A stretch of DNA of 64,000 nt from JBQTKD01 sp052386455 (GCA_052386455.1 JBQTKD010000082.1:100307-164306), one strand, 5' to 3'; positions 9,359 to 16,289 are shown, numbered from the stretch's first letter. Made by a program: numbers and translations. The notes: generated by a model from the sequence alone, not told the origin.

Positions 9359-9817
9359 ATGTCCAGAGTTCAGTTGGCACTTCGAGTCTCCGACCTCGAG
9401 GCCTCGATCGCCTTCTACAGCAAGCTCTTCGGCGCCGAGCCGGCCAAGCGCCGCCCCGGCTACGCGAACTTCGCCATCGCCGAACCCCCGCTCAAGCTCG
9501 TCCTGCTCGAGGGCGAGCCCGGCCGGGAGACCGTGCTGGACCACCTCGGGGTCGAGGTCGAGACCAGCGACGCGGTCGCGGCGGCGAGCACCCGCCTGAG
9601 CGAGTCCGGCCTGGTCACCCTCGAGGAGAACGACACCGCCTGCTGCTACGCGCTGCAGGACAAGGTGTGGGTGCACGGCCCGGGCAGCGAACCGTGGGAG
9701 GTCTATTCGGTGAAGGCCGACGCCGACACCCTGGCGAAGTCCGACGAGAGCGGCTGCTGCCTGCCCTCGCCCGAGCACGGCGTTCCGGCGGCGCCGGCAC
9801 AGTCGGTCTGCTGCTGA
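9359..9817 (+). CDS. arsI: ArsI/CadI-family vicinal-oxygen-chelate dioxygenase
   Basis: This 152-aa glyoxalase/VOC-fold protein belongs to the ArsI/CadI group. Characterised ArsI enzymes are Fe(II) dioxygenases that break the C-As bond of methylarsenite and aromatic arsenicals. It starts MSRVQLALRVSDLEASIAFY. It has the vicinal pair Cys95-Cys96 in NDTACCYALQDKVWV, at the position of the As-binding cysteines of ArsI, and a Glu in WEVYSV, one probable Fe ligand. The C-terminus adds cysteines (SGCCLP and a final CC). It is divergent from arsR across the operator. CadI proteins induced by cadmium are close relatives, so the substrate remains to be shown. Confidence 0.85.
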   Translation: MSRVQLALRVSDLEASIAFYSKLFGAEPAKRRPGYANFAIAEPPLKLVLLEGEPGRETVLDHLGVEVETSDAVAAASTRLSESGLVTLEENDTACCYALQDKVWVHGPGSEPWEVYSVKADADTLAKSDESGCCLPSPEHGVPAAPAQSVCC

Positions 9818-9839
9818 ACTTCGAGAAGGCGGGTTGGCG

Positions 9840-10097
9840 ATGGACCAGGCGATTCAGATGGTCGGGGCGATGATCGTGCTGTCCGGGTTCATCGCCAACC
9901 AGCGGTTCGGGCTCTCCAGCGACAGCGTGTGGTTCCTGCTGGCCAACTTCGTCGGCACGTCGATCCTGGCCGTCTGCGCCGCCGTGAACCGGGACGCGGG
10001 CTTCACCCTGGTCGAGGGCGTCTGGGCGATCGTGTCGCTCCTCGGCCTCGTGCGCGCGCTGCGCAGGGGAACGCCGGCGCGTCCGGCGCCCGCCTGA
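9840..10097 (+). CDS. small membrane protein, CBU_0592-like
   Basis: This protein of about 85 aa has three hydrophobic stretches: IQMVGAMIVLSGFIANQ, SVWFLLANFVGTSILAVCAAV and GVWAIVSLLGLVRAL. The pattern resembles the CBU_0592 membrane protein family, whose function is unknown. ATG 9840 follows arsI by 22 bp on the same strand and may be read from the same promoter. A TTG two codons earlier is an alternative start. No catalytic residues are visible. Confidence 0.65.
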   Translation: MDQAIQMVGAMIVLSGFIANQRFGLSSDSVWFLLANFVGTSILAVCAAVNRDAGFTLVEGVWAIVSLLGLVRALRRGTPARPAPA

Positions 10098-10122
10098 GGG
10101 TGATCCAATCGGTGCGTTTCGG

Positions 10123-10164
10123 TTGACGGCGGTGCTTACTCTGCGTAGCGTTACCCTGCGTAGC
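10123..10164 (+). promoter_or_regulatory. bldD promoter with two abutting BldD boxes
   Basis: TTGACG at 10123 and TAGCGT at 10146, spaced 17 bp, form a good vegetative promoter. The segments CTTACTCTGCGTAGC (10135-10149) and GTTACCCTGCGTAGC (10150-10164) each match the published BldD consensus NTNACNC(A/T)GNGTNAN except for one base. They lie head to tail over the spacer and -10. Autorepression, as in Streptomyces, is the natural reading. Confidence 0.75.
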
Positions 10165-10187
10165 CGATCAGTAGCCAGGAGCGCATC

Positions 10188-10679
10188 GTGCCGTCCGAGT
10201 ACGCCAAGTCGCTGGGCGCCCGCCTGCGTGCCATCCGCACCCAGCAGGGCCTGTCCCTGCACGGGGTCGAGGAGAAGTCCCGCGGCCGCTGGAAGGCCGT
10301 CGTCGTCGGCTCCTACGAGCGCGGCGACCGGGCCGTGACCGTCCAGAAGCTCGCCGAGCTCGCCGCGTTCTACGGCGTCCCGGTGGGCGAACTGCTCCCG
10401 GGCGGGTCGCCGACGGCCGCGGCCGAACAGCCCCCGCGCCTGGTGCTCGACCTCGAGAAGCTCGCCGACGCGCCCGCGGCCGAGGCCGGCCCGCTGCTGC
10501 GCTACGCCGCGACCATCCAGTCCCAGCGCGGCGACTACAACGGCAAGGTCCTGACGATCCGTCAGGAGGACCTGCGCGCGCTCGCCGTCATCTACGACAA
10601 GCCGCCGAGCATCCTCACCGAGGACCTCTCCGCGTGGGGCGTCCTGCGCACCGCCACCCCCCGCGACGAGGCGTACTAG
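10188..10679 (+). CDS. bldD: BldD, cyclic-di-GMP-dependent developmental repressor
   Basis: BldD (163 aa) is the master repressor of sporulation genes in actinomycetes; it dimerises through tetrameric cyclic-di-GMP. The N-terminal XRE helix-turn-helix (about residues 5-70) contains LHGVEEKSRGRWKAVVVGSY. The C-terminal ligand signature RxD-X8-RxxD is intact as R114-G-D116 and R125-QE-D128, the same numbering as in Streptomyces. GTG 10188 has CAGGAG six nt upstream. Two BldD boxes sit in the promoter. It converges on nusB with a 4-bp overlap of stops. Confidence 0.97.
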   Translation: MPSEYAKSLGARLRAIRTQQGLSLHGVEEKSRGRWKAVVVGSYERGDRAVTVQKLAELAAFYGVPVGELLPGGSPTAAAEQPPRLVLDLEKLADAPAAEAGPLLRYAATIQSQRGDYNGKVLTIRQEDLRALAVIYDKPPSILTEDLSAWGVLRTATPRDEAY

Positions 10680-11089
10680 GACAGCGTCAGAATCGGCTTC
10701 AGGTCCTCGATGCGGCCGAGCAGGCCGTTGACGAAGCCGGGCGACTGATCCGTCGACAGTTCGGTGACGAGCTCGACCGCCTCGCTGATCGCGACGGCGT
10801 CCGGCACGTCCTCGCACCACAGCAGCTCGAACATCGCGACGCGCAGCACCGCGCGGTCCACGGCGGGCATGCGGTCCAGCGGCCAGTCCACGGAGTACGT
10901 GGACAGGACGTCGTCGATGCGTGCGACGTGGGCGTAGACGCCGCGAACCAGCGTCTCGGTCCACTCGCGAACCGGCGGGTCCGCGGAGTCCAGGCGCTGG
11001 GCGAGGATCTCGAGGGCGGGGAGTCTGCGCTGGTCGGCCTCGAAGACGATGTCGACCGCGCGGCGGCGGGCCTTGCTGCGGGCAGACAA
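10676..11089 (-). CDS. nusB: transcription antitermination factor NusB
   Basis: NusB (137 aa) pairs with NusE/S10 on boxA RNA to support rRNA transcription. The all-helical protein begins MSARSKARRRAVDIVFEAD and carries VREWTETLVRGV and VDRAVLRVAMFELL, both characteristic. It follows efp by 1 bp, in the conserved order pepQ-efp-nusB. Its stop overlaps the bldD stop on the other strand by 4 bp. Confidence 0.95.
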   Translation of the reverse strand: MSARSKARRRAVDIVFEADQRRLPALEILAQRLDSADPPVREWTETLVRGVYAHVARIDDVLSTYSVDWPLDRMPAVDRAVLRVAMFELLWCEDVPDAVAISEAVELVTELSTDQSPGFVNGLLGRIEDLKPILTLS

Positions 11090-11090
11090 G

Positions 11091-11654
11091 TTAGTTGTTG
11101 ATCCGGCCGGTGTAGGCGCCGGTACGGGTGTCGACCTTCACCTTTTCGCCGGTGGTGATGAACAGCGGCACCTGGATCGAGGCGCCGGTCTCCAGCGTCG
11201 CGGGCTTGGTGCCCGAGGTGGAACGGTCCCCCACCAGCCCCGGCTCGGTGTAGCTGATGAGCAGCTCGACCGAGGGCGGAAGCTCGACGTACAGCGCTGC
11301 GCCCTCGTGGATCGCGACAGTCGCCATCTGGTTCTCGAGCATGTAGTTCGCCGAGTCGCCGACGGTGGCCGAGGGGATGTGCAGCTGCTCGTAGGTGTCG
11401 GAGTCCATGAAGACGAAGTCTTCGCCGTCCTTGTAGAGGTACTGCATGTCGCGGCGGTCCACGCTGGCGGTCTCGACCTTGATGCCGGCGTTGAAGGTCT
11501 TGTCGACGACCTTGCCCGACAGCACGTTCTTCAGCTTGGTCCGCACGAAGGCGGGGCCCTTGCCGGGCTTGACGTGCTGGAACTCCACGACGGACCACAG
11601 CTGGCCCTCGATGTTGAGCACGAGGCCGTTCTTCAAATCGTTGGTCGTCGCCAC
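11091..11654 (-). CDS. efp: translation elongation factor P
   Basis: EF-P (187 aa) relieves ribosomes stalled on polyproline. It has the three beta-barrel domains of the family. The domain I tip is VKPGKGPAF with Lys32. The PGKGP loop is the actinobacterial type reported to act without lysine modification, and no EpmA/EpmB or YmfI gene is visible here. The C-terminal signature VDTRTGAYTGRINN is present. It lies between pepQ and nusB in one transcription unit. Confidence 0.97.
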   Translation of the reverse strand: MATTNDLKNGLVLNIEGQLWSVVEFQHVKPGKGPAFVRTKLKNVLSGKVVDKTFNAGIKVETASVDRRDMQYLYKDGEDFVFMDSDTYEQLHIPSATVGDSANYMLENQMATVAIHEGAALYVELPPSVELLISYTEPGLVGDRSTSGTKPATLETGASIQVPLFITTGEKVKVDTRTGAYTGRINN

Positions 11655-11698
11655 GGGGGTGCATCTCCTGCGTCAGATATCAGCGTCGGCAGGCGACT

Positions 11699-12802
11699 CT
11701 AGTCGAGGACGAGCAGTTCCTTGGTGCTGACGGTCAGCAGTTCGGGGCCGTCGTGACCGACAACCAGGGTGTCCTCGATGCGAACCCCGCCCAGTCCGGG
11801 CAGGTAGACGCCCGGTTCGACGGTCACCGCGCCACGGTCGACCAAGCTGCCGGTGCCCGTCGGACCGAGCAGCGGAGCCTCGTGAATCCGCAGCCCGACG
11901 CCGTGCCCGAGGCCGTGGCCGAACTGGTCGCCGTACCCCGCGTCGGCAATCACGGTGCGCGCGGCCGCATCGACCTCGCGCACGTCGGCGCCCGGCCGCA
12001 GGGCCTCGCGCCCGGCCCGCTGCGCGGCGAAGACCAGGTCGTAGATCTCGAGCTGCCAGTCCTGCGGATTGGCGGCAACGACGAAGGTGCGAGTCATGTC
12101 CGAGTGGTAGCCGTCGACCCGGGCACCGAAGTCGATCTTGAGCAGGTCGCCCTGGGCGATCCGCCGGTCCGTGGGCCGGTGGTGCGGGACCGCGGAGTTG
12201 TCCCCGGTGGCGACGATCGTCTCGAAGGCGGCGGCCTCCGCGCCCTTGTCCAGCATGCGGCGCTCGAGCTCGCGGGCCACGTGGCGTTCGGTGCGGCCGA
12301 GCACCAGCCCCTCGAGCACCTCGCCGAGCGCCGCGTCCGCGATCTCCGCGGCCCGTCGCAGCGCGTCGATCTCCTCGGCGTCCTTGCTCATGCGCAGGCC
12401 CTCGACGACCCGGCGAACCGAGACCAGTTCGGCGCCCGGGCACTGCTCGGCCACAAGGTCGGACAGGTCCACGGTGACGTGGTGACTCTCGAATCCGAAT
12501 CGGCGGATGCCGTTCTTTTCGGCCTGCTCGGCCAGCGCGGCGGCGCAGGCGCGGTTGAGGAGCACTTCCACGTCCGAGCACTGCCTGCCGGCCTGGACCT
12601 CGTACCGCCCGTCGGTGGCGAGCACGCTGCGGCGGCCGGTCAGCAGCAGCGCCGCATTCGAACCGGTGAATCCGGTGAGGTAGCGGACGTTGATCGGATC
12701 GGTGATCAGCACGGCTTCGAGGTCGGCCGACGCGCAGTACGCGCGGACCAGATCCCGTCGTGCGGCGTGAACGTCGGGCACCGCTTCAGGGTACGTCCGC
12801 AC
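11699..12802 (-). CDS. pepQ: Xaa-Pro aminopeptidase/dipeptidase, M24 family
   Basis: This M24 metallopeptidase (about 367 aa) removes residues before proline. It has an N-terminal creatinase-like domain (to about residue 140) and a pita-bread catalytic domain. The five metal ligands are visible: Asp in KIDFGARVDGYHSDMTR (two Asp), His in FGHGLGHGVGL, Glu in TVEPGVY and Glu in GVRIEDT. GTG 12802 is the longest sensible start and GTG 12781 is also possible. It precedes efp by 44 bp. A strong hairpin and a short leader open frame lie upstream, so expression may be attenuated. Confidence 0.93.
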   Translation of the reverse strand: MRTYPEAVPDVHAARRDLVRAYCASADLEAVLITDPINVRYLTGFTGSNAALLLTGRRSVLATDGRYEVQAGRQCSDVEVLLNRACAAALAEQAEKNGIRRFGFESHHVTVDLSDLVAEQCPGAELVSVRRVVEGLRMSKDAEEIDALRRAAEIADAALGEVLEGLVLGRTERHVARELERRMLDKGAEAAAFETIVATGDNSAVPHHRPTDRRIAQGDLLKIDFGARVDGYHSDMTRTFVVAANPQDWQLEIYDLVFAAQRAGREALRPGADVREVDAAARTVIADAGYGDQFGHGLGHGVGLRIHEAPLLGPTGTGSLVDRGAVTVEPGVYLPGLGGVRIEDTLVVGHDGPELLTVSTKELLVLD

Positions 12803-12851
12803 TCACGCGCGCCGGGCAAAACAGGGAGTGTCGCGGGGCACGACCACAGCA

Positions 12852-12887
12852 GAAGGCCCCGCCGTGTTCGGGTACGGCGGGGCCTTC
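12852..12887 (-). terminator. strong GC-rich hairpin 50 bp upstream of pepQ
   Basis: GAAGGCCCCGCCGT, an 8-nt loop and the complementary arm form a perfect 14-bp stem. The flanks lack a long T run, as is common in high-GC actinobacteria. It lies between the leader open frame (12912-12998) and the pepQ start on the same strand, where an attenuator terminator would be expected. Confidence 0.75.
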
Positions 12888-12911
12888 ATAAAGCGTCTGT
12901 GTCGTCAGGTA

Positions 12912-12998
12912 TCACAGTCGCAGACGACTGCTGCCGGCAGCCGCTCTATTGCTTTGAACCATCTCCCACCACGGAGTCGTCATCACCTGGGTGATCAC
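12912..12998 (-). CDS. short leader open frame with tandem Trp codons
   Basis: This short open frame has 28 codons from GTG 12998, or 23 from ATG 12983, and reads MTTPWWEMVQ... to a TGA at 12912. A promoter-like TTGTCA-N19-TACCTT would place the transcript start at the GTG, so translation could be leaderless. Two adjacent Trp codons, mutually exclusive hairpins around its stop and a terminator hairpin just downstream give it the look of a ribosome-sensing leader. The next gene is pepQ, not a trp gene, so what it senses is unknown. No similarity is recognised. The coding claim is tentative. Confidence 0.45.
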   Translation of the reverse strand: MITQVMTTPWWEMVQSNRAAAGSSRLRL

Positions 12999-13004
12999 TA
13001 ACTA

Positions 13005-13035
13005 AAGGTAATCAGACAAGCGCAGATCGTGACAA
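13005..13035 (-). promoter_or_regulatory. putative promoter of the leader/pepQ transcript
   Basis: On the minus strand, TTGTCA (13030-13035) and TACCTT (13005-13010) are spaced by 19 bp. The predicted start of transcription falls on the first base of the GTG at 12998. The spacer is slightly long; a shifted -10 (TTACCT) would give 18 bp. Confidence 0.5.
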
Positions 13036-13058
13036 CCAAGGTGGGGCAAAACGCAGAA

Positions 13059-13081
13059 AAGCCCCGCAGCGAGCGGGGCTT
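13059..13081 (-). terminator. intrinsic terminator after the metallothionein-like gene
   Basis: AAGCCCCGC, a 5-nt loop and GCGGGGCTT form a 9-bp stem, followed on the minus strand by TTCTG. It begins about 20 bp after the stop of the small Cys-rich gene at 13100 and separates it from the pepQ leader promoter. Confidence 0.8.
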
Positions 13082-13099
13082 CTCCGAAGTGACGTGCGG

Positions 13100-13180
13100 T
13101 CAGGCGCCGCACTTGCAGCTGTCACCACAGCCGCACGGATTGCAGGTGCATCCCTCGGTGTGCTTTTCGGGCTCGGTCAT
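13100..13180 (-). CDS. 26-residue metallothionein-like Cys-rich peptide
   Basis: This very short gene has a well-placed ribosome binding site (GGGAG, 6 nt before ATG 13180) and its own intrinsic terminator. The peptide ends GCTCNPCGCGDSCKCGA, with six cysteines in CxC and CxxC spacing and only nine residues before them. Such spacing is the hallmark of metal-thiolate clusters in metallothioneins. It is much shorter than SmtA or MymT. It lies 3.3 kb from the arsenic genes. Binding of Cu(I), Zn or Cd is inferred from the cysteine pattern alone; no family name can be given with certainty. Confidence 0.75.
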   Translation of the reverse strand: MTEPEKHTEGCTCNPCGCGDSCKCGA

Positions 13181-13234
13181 GTCGACTCCCAACTCTTCGC
13201 AGTTGCACTCGTCGAACGCCTCACGCTACCGCCG

Positions 13235-13657
13235 TCAGGTACCCCCGGCACAGAGCACCTTGGACGAACTGGCCCGACCCACGGCGAGCGTGACTCGCAC
13301 GCACTCGAGAGCGGGCGAGACGAAGGAGTAGGCAAAACCCGATCCGGCGCAGACCTTGCCGGTCTCGTTCGAGATCGCGGTGCTTCCGGAATTCAGCCAC
13401 GCGACCTCCATCTTCGCGCAGCCGGAGCCGGACATGCGTCCGGTGACGACGCCGCGAACGTCCCGCGGACTCGACCCGCGCGACCAGGTGGCCGACCCGG
13501 ACGCGCTCGCCGCCGATACGGATATCGAGAACGGGTCCTCGTCGAAGCCGGTCCACCGCGTGGGAGTGGCGCCGGCCGTGGCCTGCGACAGCGCCGGAAG
13601 GCAACCGAACAGGAGCATGCAGGCACCGAACCGGGTACCGAGCGCACTCGCCGTCAT
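13235..13657 (-). CDS. secreted protein of unknown function
   Basis: This 140-aa protein has an N-terminal signal peptide (MTASALGTRFGACMLLFGC... with cleavage likely near ATAGA). The mature part is rich in Ser, Ala and Gly, with cysteines in GSGCAKMEV, GKVCAGSG, LECVRV and VLCAGGT; these probably form two disulphides. ATG 13657 is preceded by GGAGAGGAA. The stop is 54 bp before the metallothionein-like gene, so the two may be cotranscribed. I do not recognise the family. Confidence 0.65.
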   Translation of the reverse strand: MTASALGTRFGACMLLFGCLPALSQATAGATPTRWTGFDEDPFSISVSAASASGSATWSRGSSPRDVRGVVTGRMSGSGCAKMEVAWLNSGSTAISNETGKVCAGSGFAYSFVSPALECVRVTLAVGRASSSKVLCAGGT

Positions 13658-13785
13658 CGACGTTCCTCTCCGTTTGTCGATCGTGCGGGCTCCCCTCCGG
13701 GTCCGCACGAGCCTGCCGCGATCATCCCGTCTGGCCGGGCGGGCGGGTTCGGCACACGCCGACGCCGCCCGCCCGGGTGCCTCGA

Positions 13786-14283
13786 CTAGCGCGGGCCGCG
13801 ACCGTCCCCCCGCCCGTTCCCGTCACCGCGCCCGTTCCCGTCACCGCGCCCGTTCCGGTCGCCGCGTCCGTCGTTGTCCATGCCACCCCGGCCGTCGCGG
13901 TCCCAACCACCCCGGCCGTCGTTGTCCCAGCGGTTGTTGCGCTCGAAGCAGCGGCCGAAGAACACGACCGTGCGCCCGTCCCGGCGCGCGGTGACAAACT
14001 TCGTGTCGTCGAAGATCCGGCAGCCGCGGCCGGCTTCGGCGAGGACCCGGTAGGTGCGACCCGGCCGAAGGCCACGGAACGTGGCACATTCGCGGTTTTC
14101 GAGTTCCACGGACCGTCGGGCCACGTAGACGTCCGCCTCGCCGCCGCGCAGACCCTGCACACAGACGCGAATGGCTCCGCCGTCGAAGTTCCGGGTGACG
14201 GCGGCGTTGGCCATCGGCATGGTCAGCGCGGAGATCGAAACGACGGCGGTGGCCGTGGCCGCGATACGAGTGGCGATGTTCAT
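13786..14283 (-). CDS. secreted protein with Gly/Arg/Asp-rich tail, unknown function
   Basis: This 165-aa protein has a signal peptide (MNIATRIAATATAVVSISAL..., cleavage near ANAAV) and a compact middle domain with four cysteines (IRVCVQG, RECATF, GRGCRIF, GRCFER). The tail is low-complexity, built on DGRGG and NGRGDG units from about residue 115 to the end. The tail is encoded by imperfect DNA repeats at about 13800-13930. ATG 14283 has GGGAG upstream. It is divergent from the ECF sigma factor gene, so the sigma factor may control it; that is inference. Confidence 0.65.
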   Translation of the reverse strand: MNIATRIAATATAVVSISALTMPMANAAVTRNFDGGAIRVCVQGLRGGEADVYVARRSVELENRECATFRGLRPGRTYRVLAEAGRGCRIFDDTKFVTARRDGRTVVFFGRCFERNNRWDNDGRGGWDRDGRGGMDNDGRGDRNGRGDGNGRGDGNGRGDGRGPR

Positions 14284-14311
14284 CGGTGGGGTGCTCCCTT
14301 GCAGTGTGGAC

Positions 14312-14337
14312 GGGACCCGGGCCGTGCCCCGGGTCCC
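14312..14337. repeat. perfect 10-bp hairpin between divergent genes
   Basis: GGGACCCGGG, a 6-nt loop CCGTGC and CCCGGGTCCC. It lies in the leader of the secreted-protein gene, about 30 bp before its start, and upstream of the sigma-factor promoter. It could be an RNA hairpin in that leader or a protein site; nothing decides between them. Confidence 0.5.
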
Positions 14338-14441
14338 GGTCTGGCAGCAACCGGAAGAATCGGTCGACAACGGGCATTACGGGCGCCCGGTCCGGATCGG
14401 TTCGCGGTCCGCCGGAAAAAATGTGCAAACCGTCAGATCCT

Positions 14442-14469
14442 TTGACGACAGGGATTTTGCGCCTAACGT
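14442..14469 (+). promoter_or_regulatory. promoter of the ECF sigma-factor operon, leaderless
   Basis: TTGACG (14442-14447), a 16-bp spacer and TAACGT (14464-14469) lie 6 bp before GTG 14476, so the message would begin at the start codon. The hexamers look vegetative, not like the AAC/CGTC pair of a self-activating ECF factor. Confidence 0.6.
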
Positions 14470-14475
14470 CGAGGC

Positions 14476-15015
14476 GTGGAACGCGCGACGTTGGAGGCGT
14501 TTCGGGCCGGAGACCCGAGCGCGGTTCGTGCGATCTACGAGCGGTACGGCAGGTTGGTGTACGCGGTGACGCTGCGCGTCCTCGGGGATCGCCAACTGGC
14601 GGAGGAGGCCACCCAACAGACCTTCGTGCAGGCCTGGCGGGCGGCGCACTCCTACGACACGGATCGAGATCTCGCGCCCTGGTTGGCCACGATCGCCCGG
14701 CGCGCGGCGATCGACGTCCACCGCCGGGAACCGGTTCGAAGTTCCTCGCTCGACGATCCAAACGTCCACCCGGATGCGTATCGATCCACACTCGGCGGGC
14801 TGGACAGCGCGTACGAGACGTGGACCGTGCGAGAGGCCGTCGAGGCGTTGCCCAAGGAAGAGCGGGAGGTGGTCCGGTTGCAGCATCTCGAGGGGTTTAC
14901 CCACGCCGAGATCGCCAAGCACCTCGAGATCCCCCTGGGCACCGTCAAGTCCCGATCGAGTCGCGCACACAAGCGCCTGGCCGGAGCCCTGGGCTACCTG
15001 CGAGAGGTCCAATGA
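14476..15015 (+). CDS. ECF-type RNA polymerase sigma factor
   Basis: This sigma-70-family ECF factor (179 aa) has region 2 (about residues 15-80, with YAVTLRVLGDRQLAEEATQQTF and WLATIARRAAIDVHRR) and region 4 (about 115-170, ALPKEEREVVRLQHLEGFTHAEIAKHL then IPLGTVKSRSSRAHKRL). It redirects RNA polymerase to its own promoter class. Its stop overlaps the start of a membrane regulator as ATGA, the classic sigma/anti-sigma arrangement. The likely trigger is an envelope signal, given the extracellular domains of that partner. Confidence 0.92.
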   Translation: MERATLEAFRAGDPSAVRAIYERYGRLVYAVTLRVLGDRQLAEEATQQTFVQAWRAAHSYDTDRDLAPWLATIARRAAIDVHRREPVRSSSLDDPNVHPDAYRSTLGGLDSAYETWTVREAVEALPKEEREVVRLQHLEGFTHAEIAKHLEIPLGTVKSRSSRAHKRLAGALGYLREVQ

Positions 15016-16289
15016 ACAGCTTCGACGACGAGCAGGTGCTCGCGTACCTCTCGGGCGAGTGCGAGGGCCTCGGCCCGGCGCCCGCCGAACTCGACGACCT
15101 CCGGGCGCTGCTGGCCGACCCGACCACGTGGGAGGAGCCCCCGCCCGGGCTCGCGGACGGCGTGGTGGCCGCCGTGGCCGTCGCCGCCTCGACCGCTCCG
15201 CGTCCGGTACCGGCCCCATGGGCCGAGCCGGCGCCGGTGGTTCCCCTCGCGCCCAAGCGGGTCTCGCGGCTGCGGCCGGCCGGATTCGCCGCCGCCGCCG
15301 TCGCGGCCTCCGTCGCGCTCGGCACCGTGATCGGCGCGAACCTCAACGACGGTGCCGGCACTCCCCCCGCCCTCGCCGCGGCTGCGGCGGCGCAGACCGG
15401 TGCGGTCCCGGCGGCCGGGCTGCCGAGCGTCGCGGTCACCGCGCAGGAGAAGGAACAGTTCACCCAGGCGGATCTGCGCGAACTCGACGACCCGGCAGGG
15501 TCGGTCGGCTTCGGCCCGAGCCTCGGCCGCTTCCCCGGCGTCCTGTACTGGCTGACCGAGGGCCCCGGCGGCTCGTCGCTGCTCGCCCGCGAGATCGCGC
15601 AGATCTACGACCGCAACGGCCGGGCCACCGGCGCGCTGCGCGCGATGCTCAACCGCCGCCCCGCGGATCCCGACGCCCGCAACCCGTGGCCCGCCGGCAG
15701 TTCTGGAGACGTGGACCTGTCCTCCGTCGCCGGTGGCGTCGGCACGGCGTACCCGGCCGGCACCGCGGTCGTGTATCTGAACTCGGCGGCGTTGACGGGC
15801 CGCGCTTCGGCGGACGAGGCCCGCGCCGCCGTCCAGCAGGTCGTCTGGACGCTGCGCGCGAACGACCCGAGCATCACCCGCGTCGTGATCAGCGCGCTGG
15901 CGGCAAAGGACCGCACCGCGCTGGAGAAGCGCGGCCTGTGGTCCAGCGGCGTCGGCTTCGCCGAGCCGGTCCTGCCGGGCGAGGCCGGCGCCGTGCTCGC
16001 TCCCGTACAGATCGACGCGCCCGCAGAGGCCGCGAGGCTCGAGGCCGGCACGTTCACCGTCTCCGGGGCGGCGATCTCCCCGAACGGACGCATCCGCTGG
16101 GAGGTCCTGGACCGCGGGCAGGTCGTGCGCCGCGGCGAGGCCACCACGGCCGCGTGCTGCTCGCTCTCGCCCTATTCGTTCGACCTCGCCCTCGCCCCGG
16201 GCACGTACACGATCGTCGTATACCCGAGCCTCGACGGCCCGACCGGCTCGGCGAGCCGGACCGTCGAGGTCAGCGGTACCGTCGCCTAA
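15012..16289 (+). CDS. probable anti-sigma factor with GerMN and Gmad2-like extracellular domains
   Basis: This 425-aa membrane protein has a cytoplasmic segment of about 90 aa, one helix at residues 91-110, and a large extracellular part. A GerMN-like region (about 180-295) contains GRATGALRAMLNRRP, TAYPAGTAVVYLNSAAL and AVQQVVWTLRANDPSITRVVI. A Gmad2-like beta domain follows (about 330-422, IDAPAEAARLEAGTFTVSG). GerMN and Gmad2 are known from spore germination and actinobacterial lipoproteins. The cytoplasmic part lacks the HxxxCxxC zinc motif, so its anti-sigma role rests on the 4-bp overlap with the ECF gene and on topology. Confidence 0.75.
   Translation: MNSFDDEQVLAYLSGECEGLGPAPAELDDLRALLADPTTWEEPPPGLADGVVAAVAVAASTAPRPVPAPWAEPAPVVPLAPKRVSRLRPAGFAAAAVAASVALGTVIGANLNDGAGTPPALAAAAAAQTGAVPAAGLPSVAVTAQEKEQFTQADLRELDDPAGSVGFGPSLGRFPGVLYWLTEGPGGSSLLAREIAQIYDRNGRATGALRAMLNRRPADPDARNPWPAGSSGDVDLSSVAGGVGTAYPAGTAVVYLNSAALTGRASADEARAAVQQVVWTLRANDPSITRVVISALAAKDRTALEKRGLWSSGVGFAEPVLPGEAGAVLAPVQIDAPAEAARLEAGTFTVSGAAISPNGRIRWEVLDRGQVVRRGEATTAACCSLSPYSFDLALAPGTYTIVVYPSLDGPTGSASRTVEVSGTVA

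Noticed and set aside
10665..10695. A fifth CTGACG-type palindrome between bldD and nusB.
   Set aside because: CTAGGA-CAG-CGTCAG pairs poorly and is explained by the nusB C-terminal codons.
12888..13050. A tRNA or structured RNA gene in the pepQ upstream gap.
   Set aside because: No cloverleaf arms or T-loop sequence could be matched; the visible hairpins fit the leader and terminator interpretation instead.
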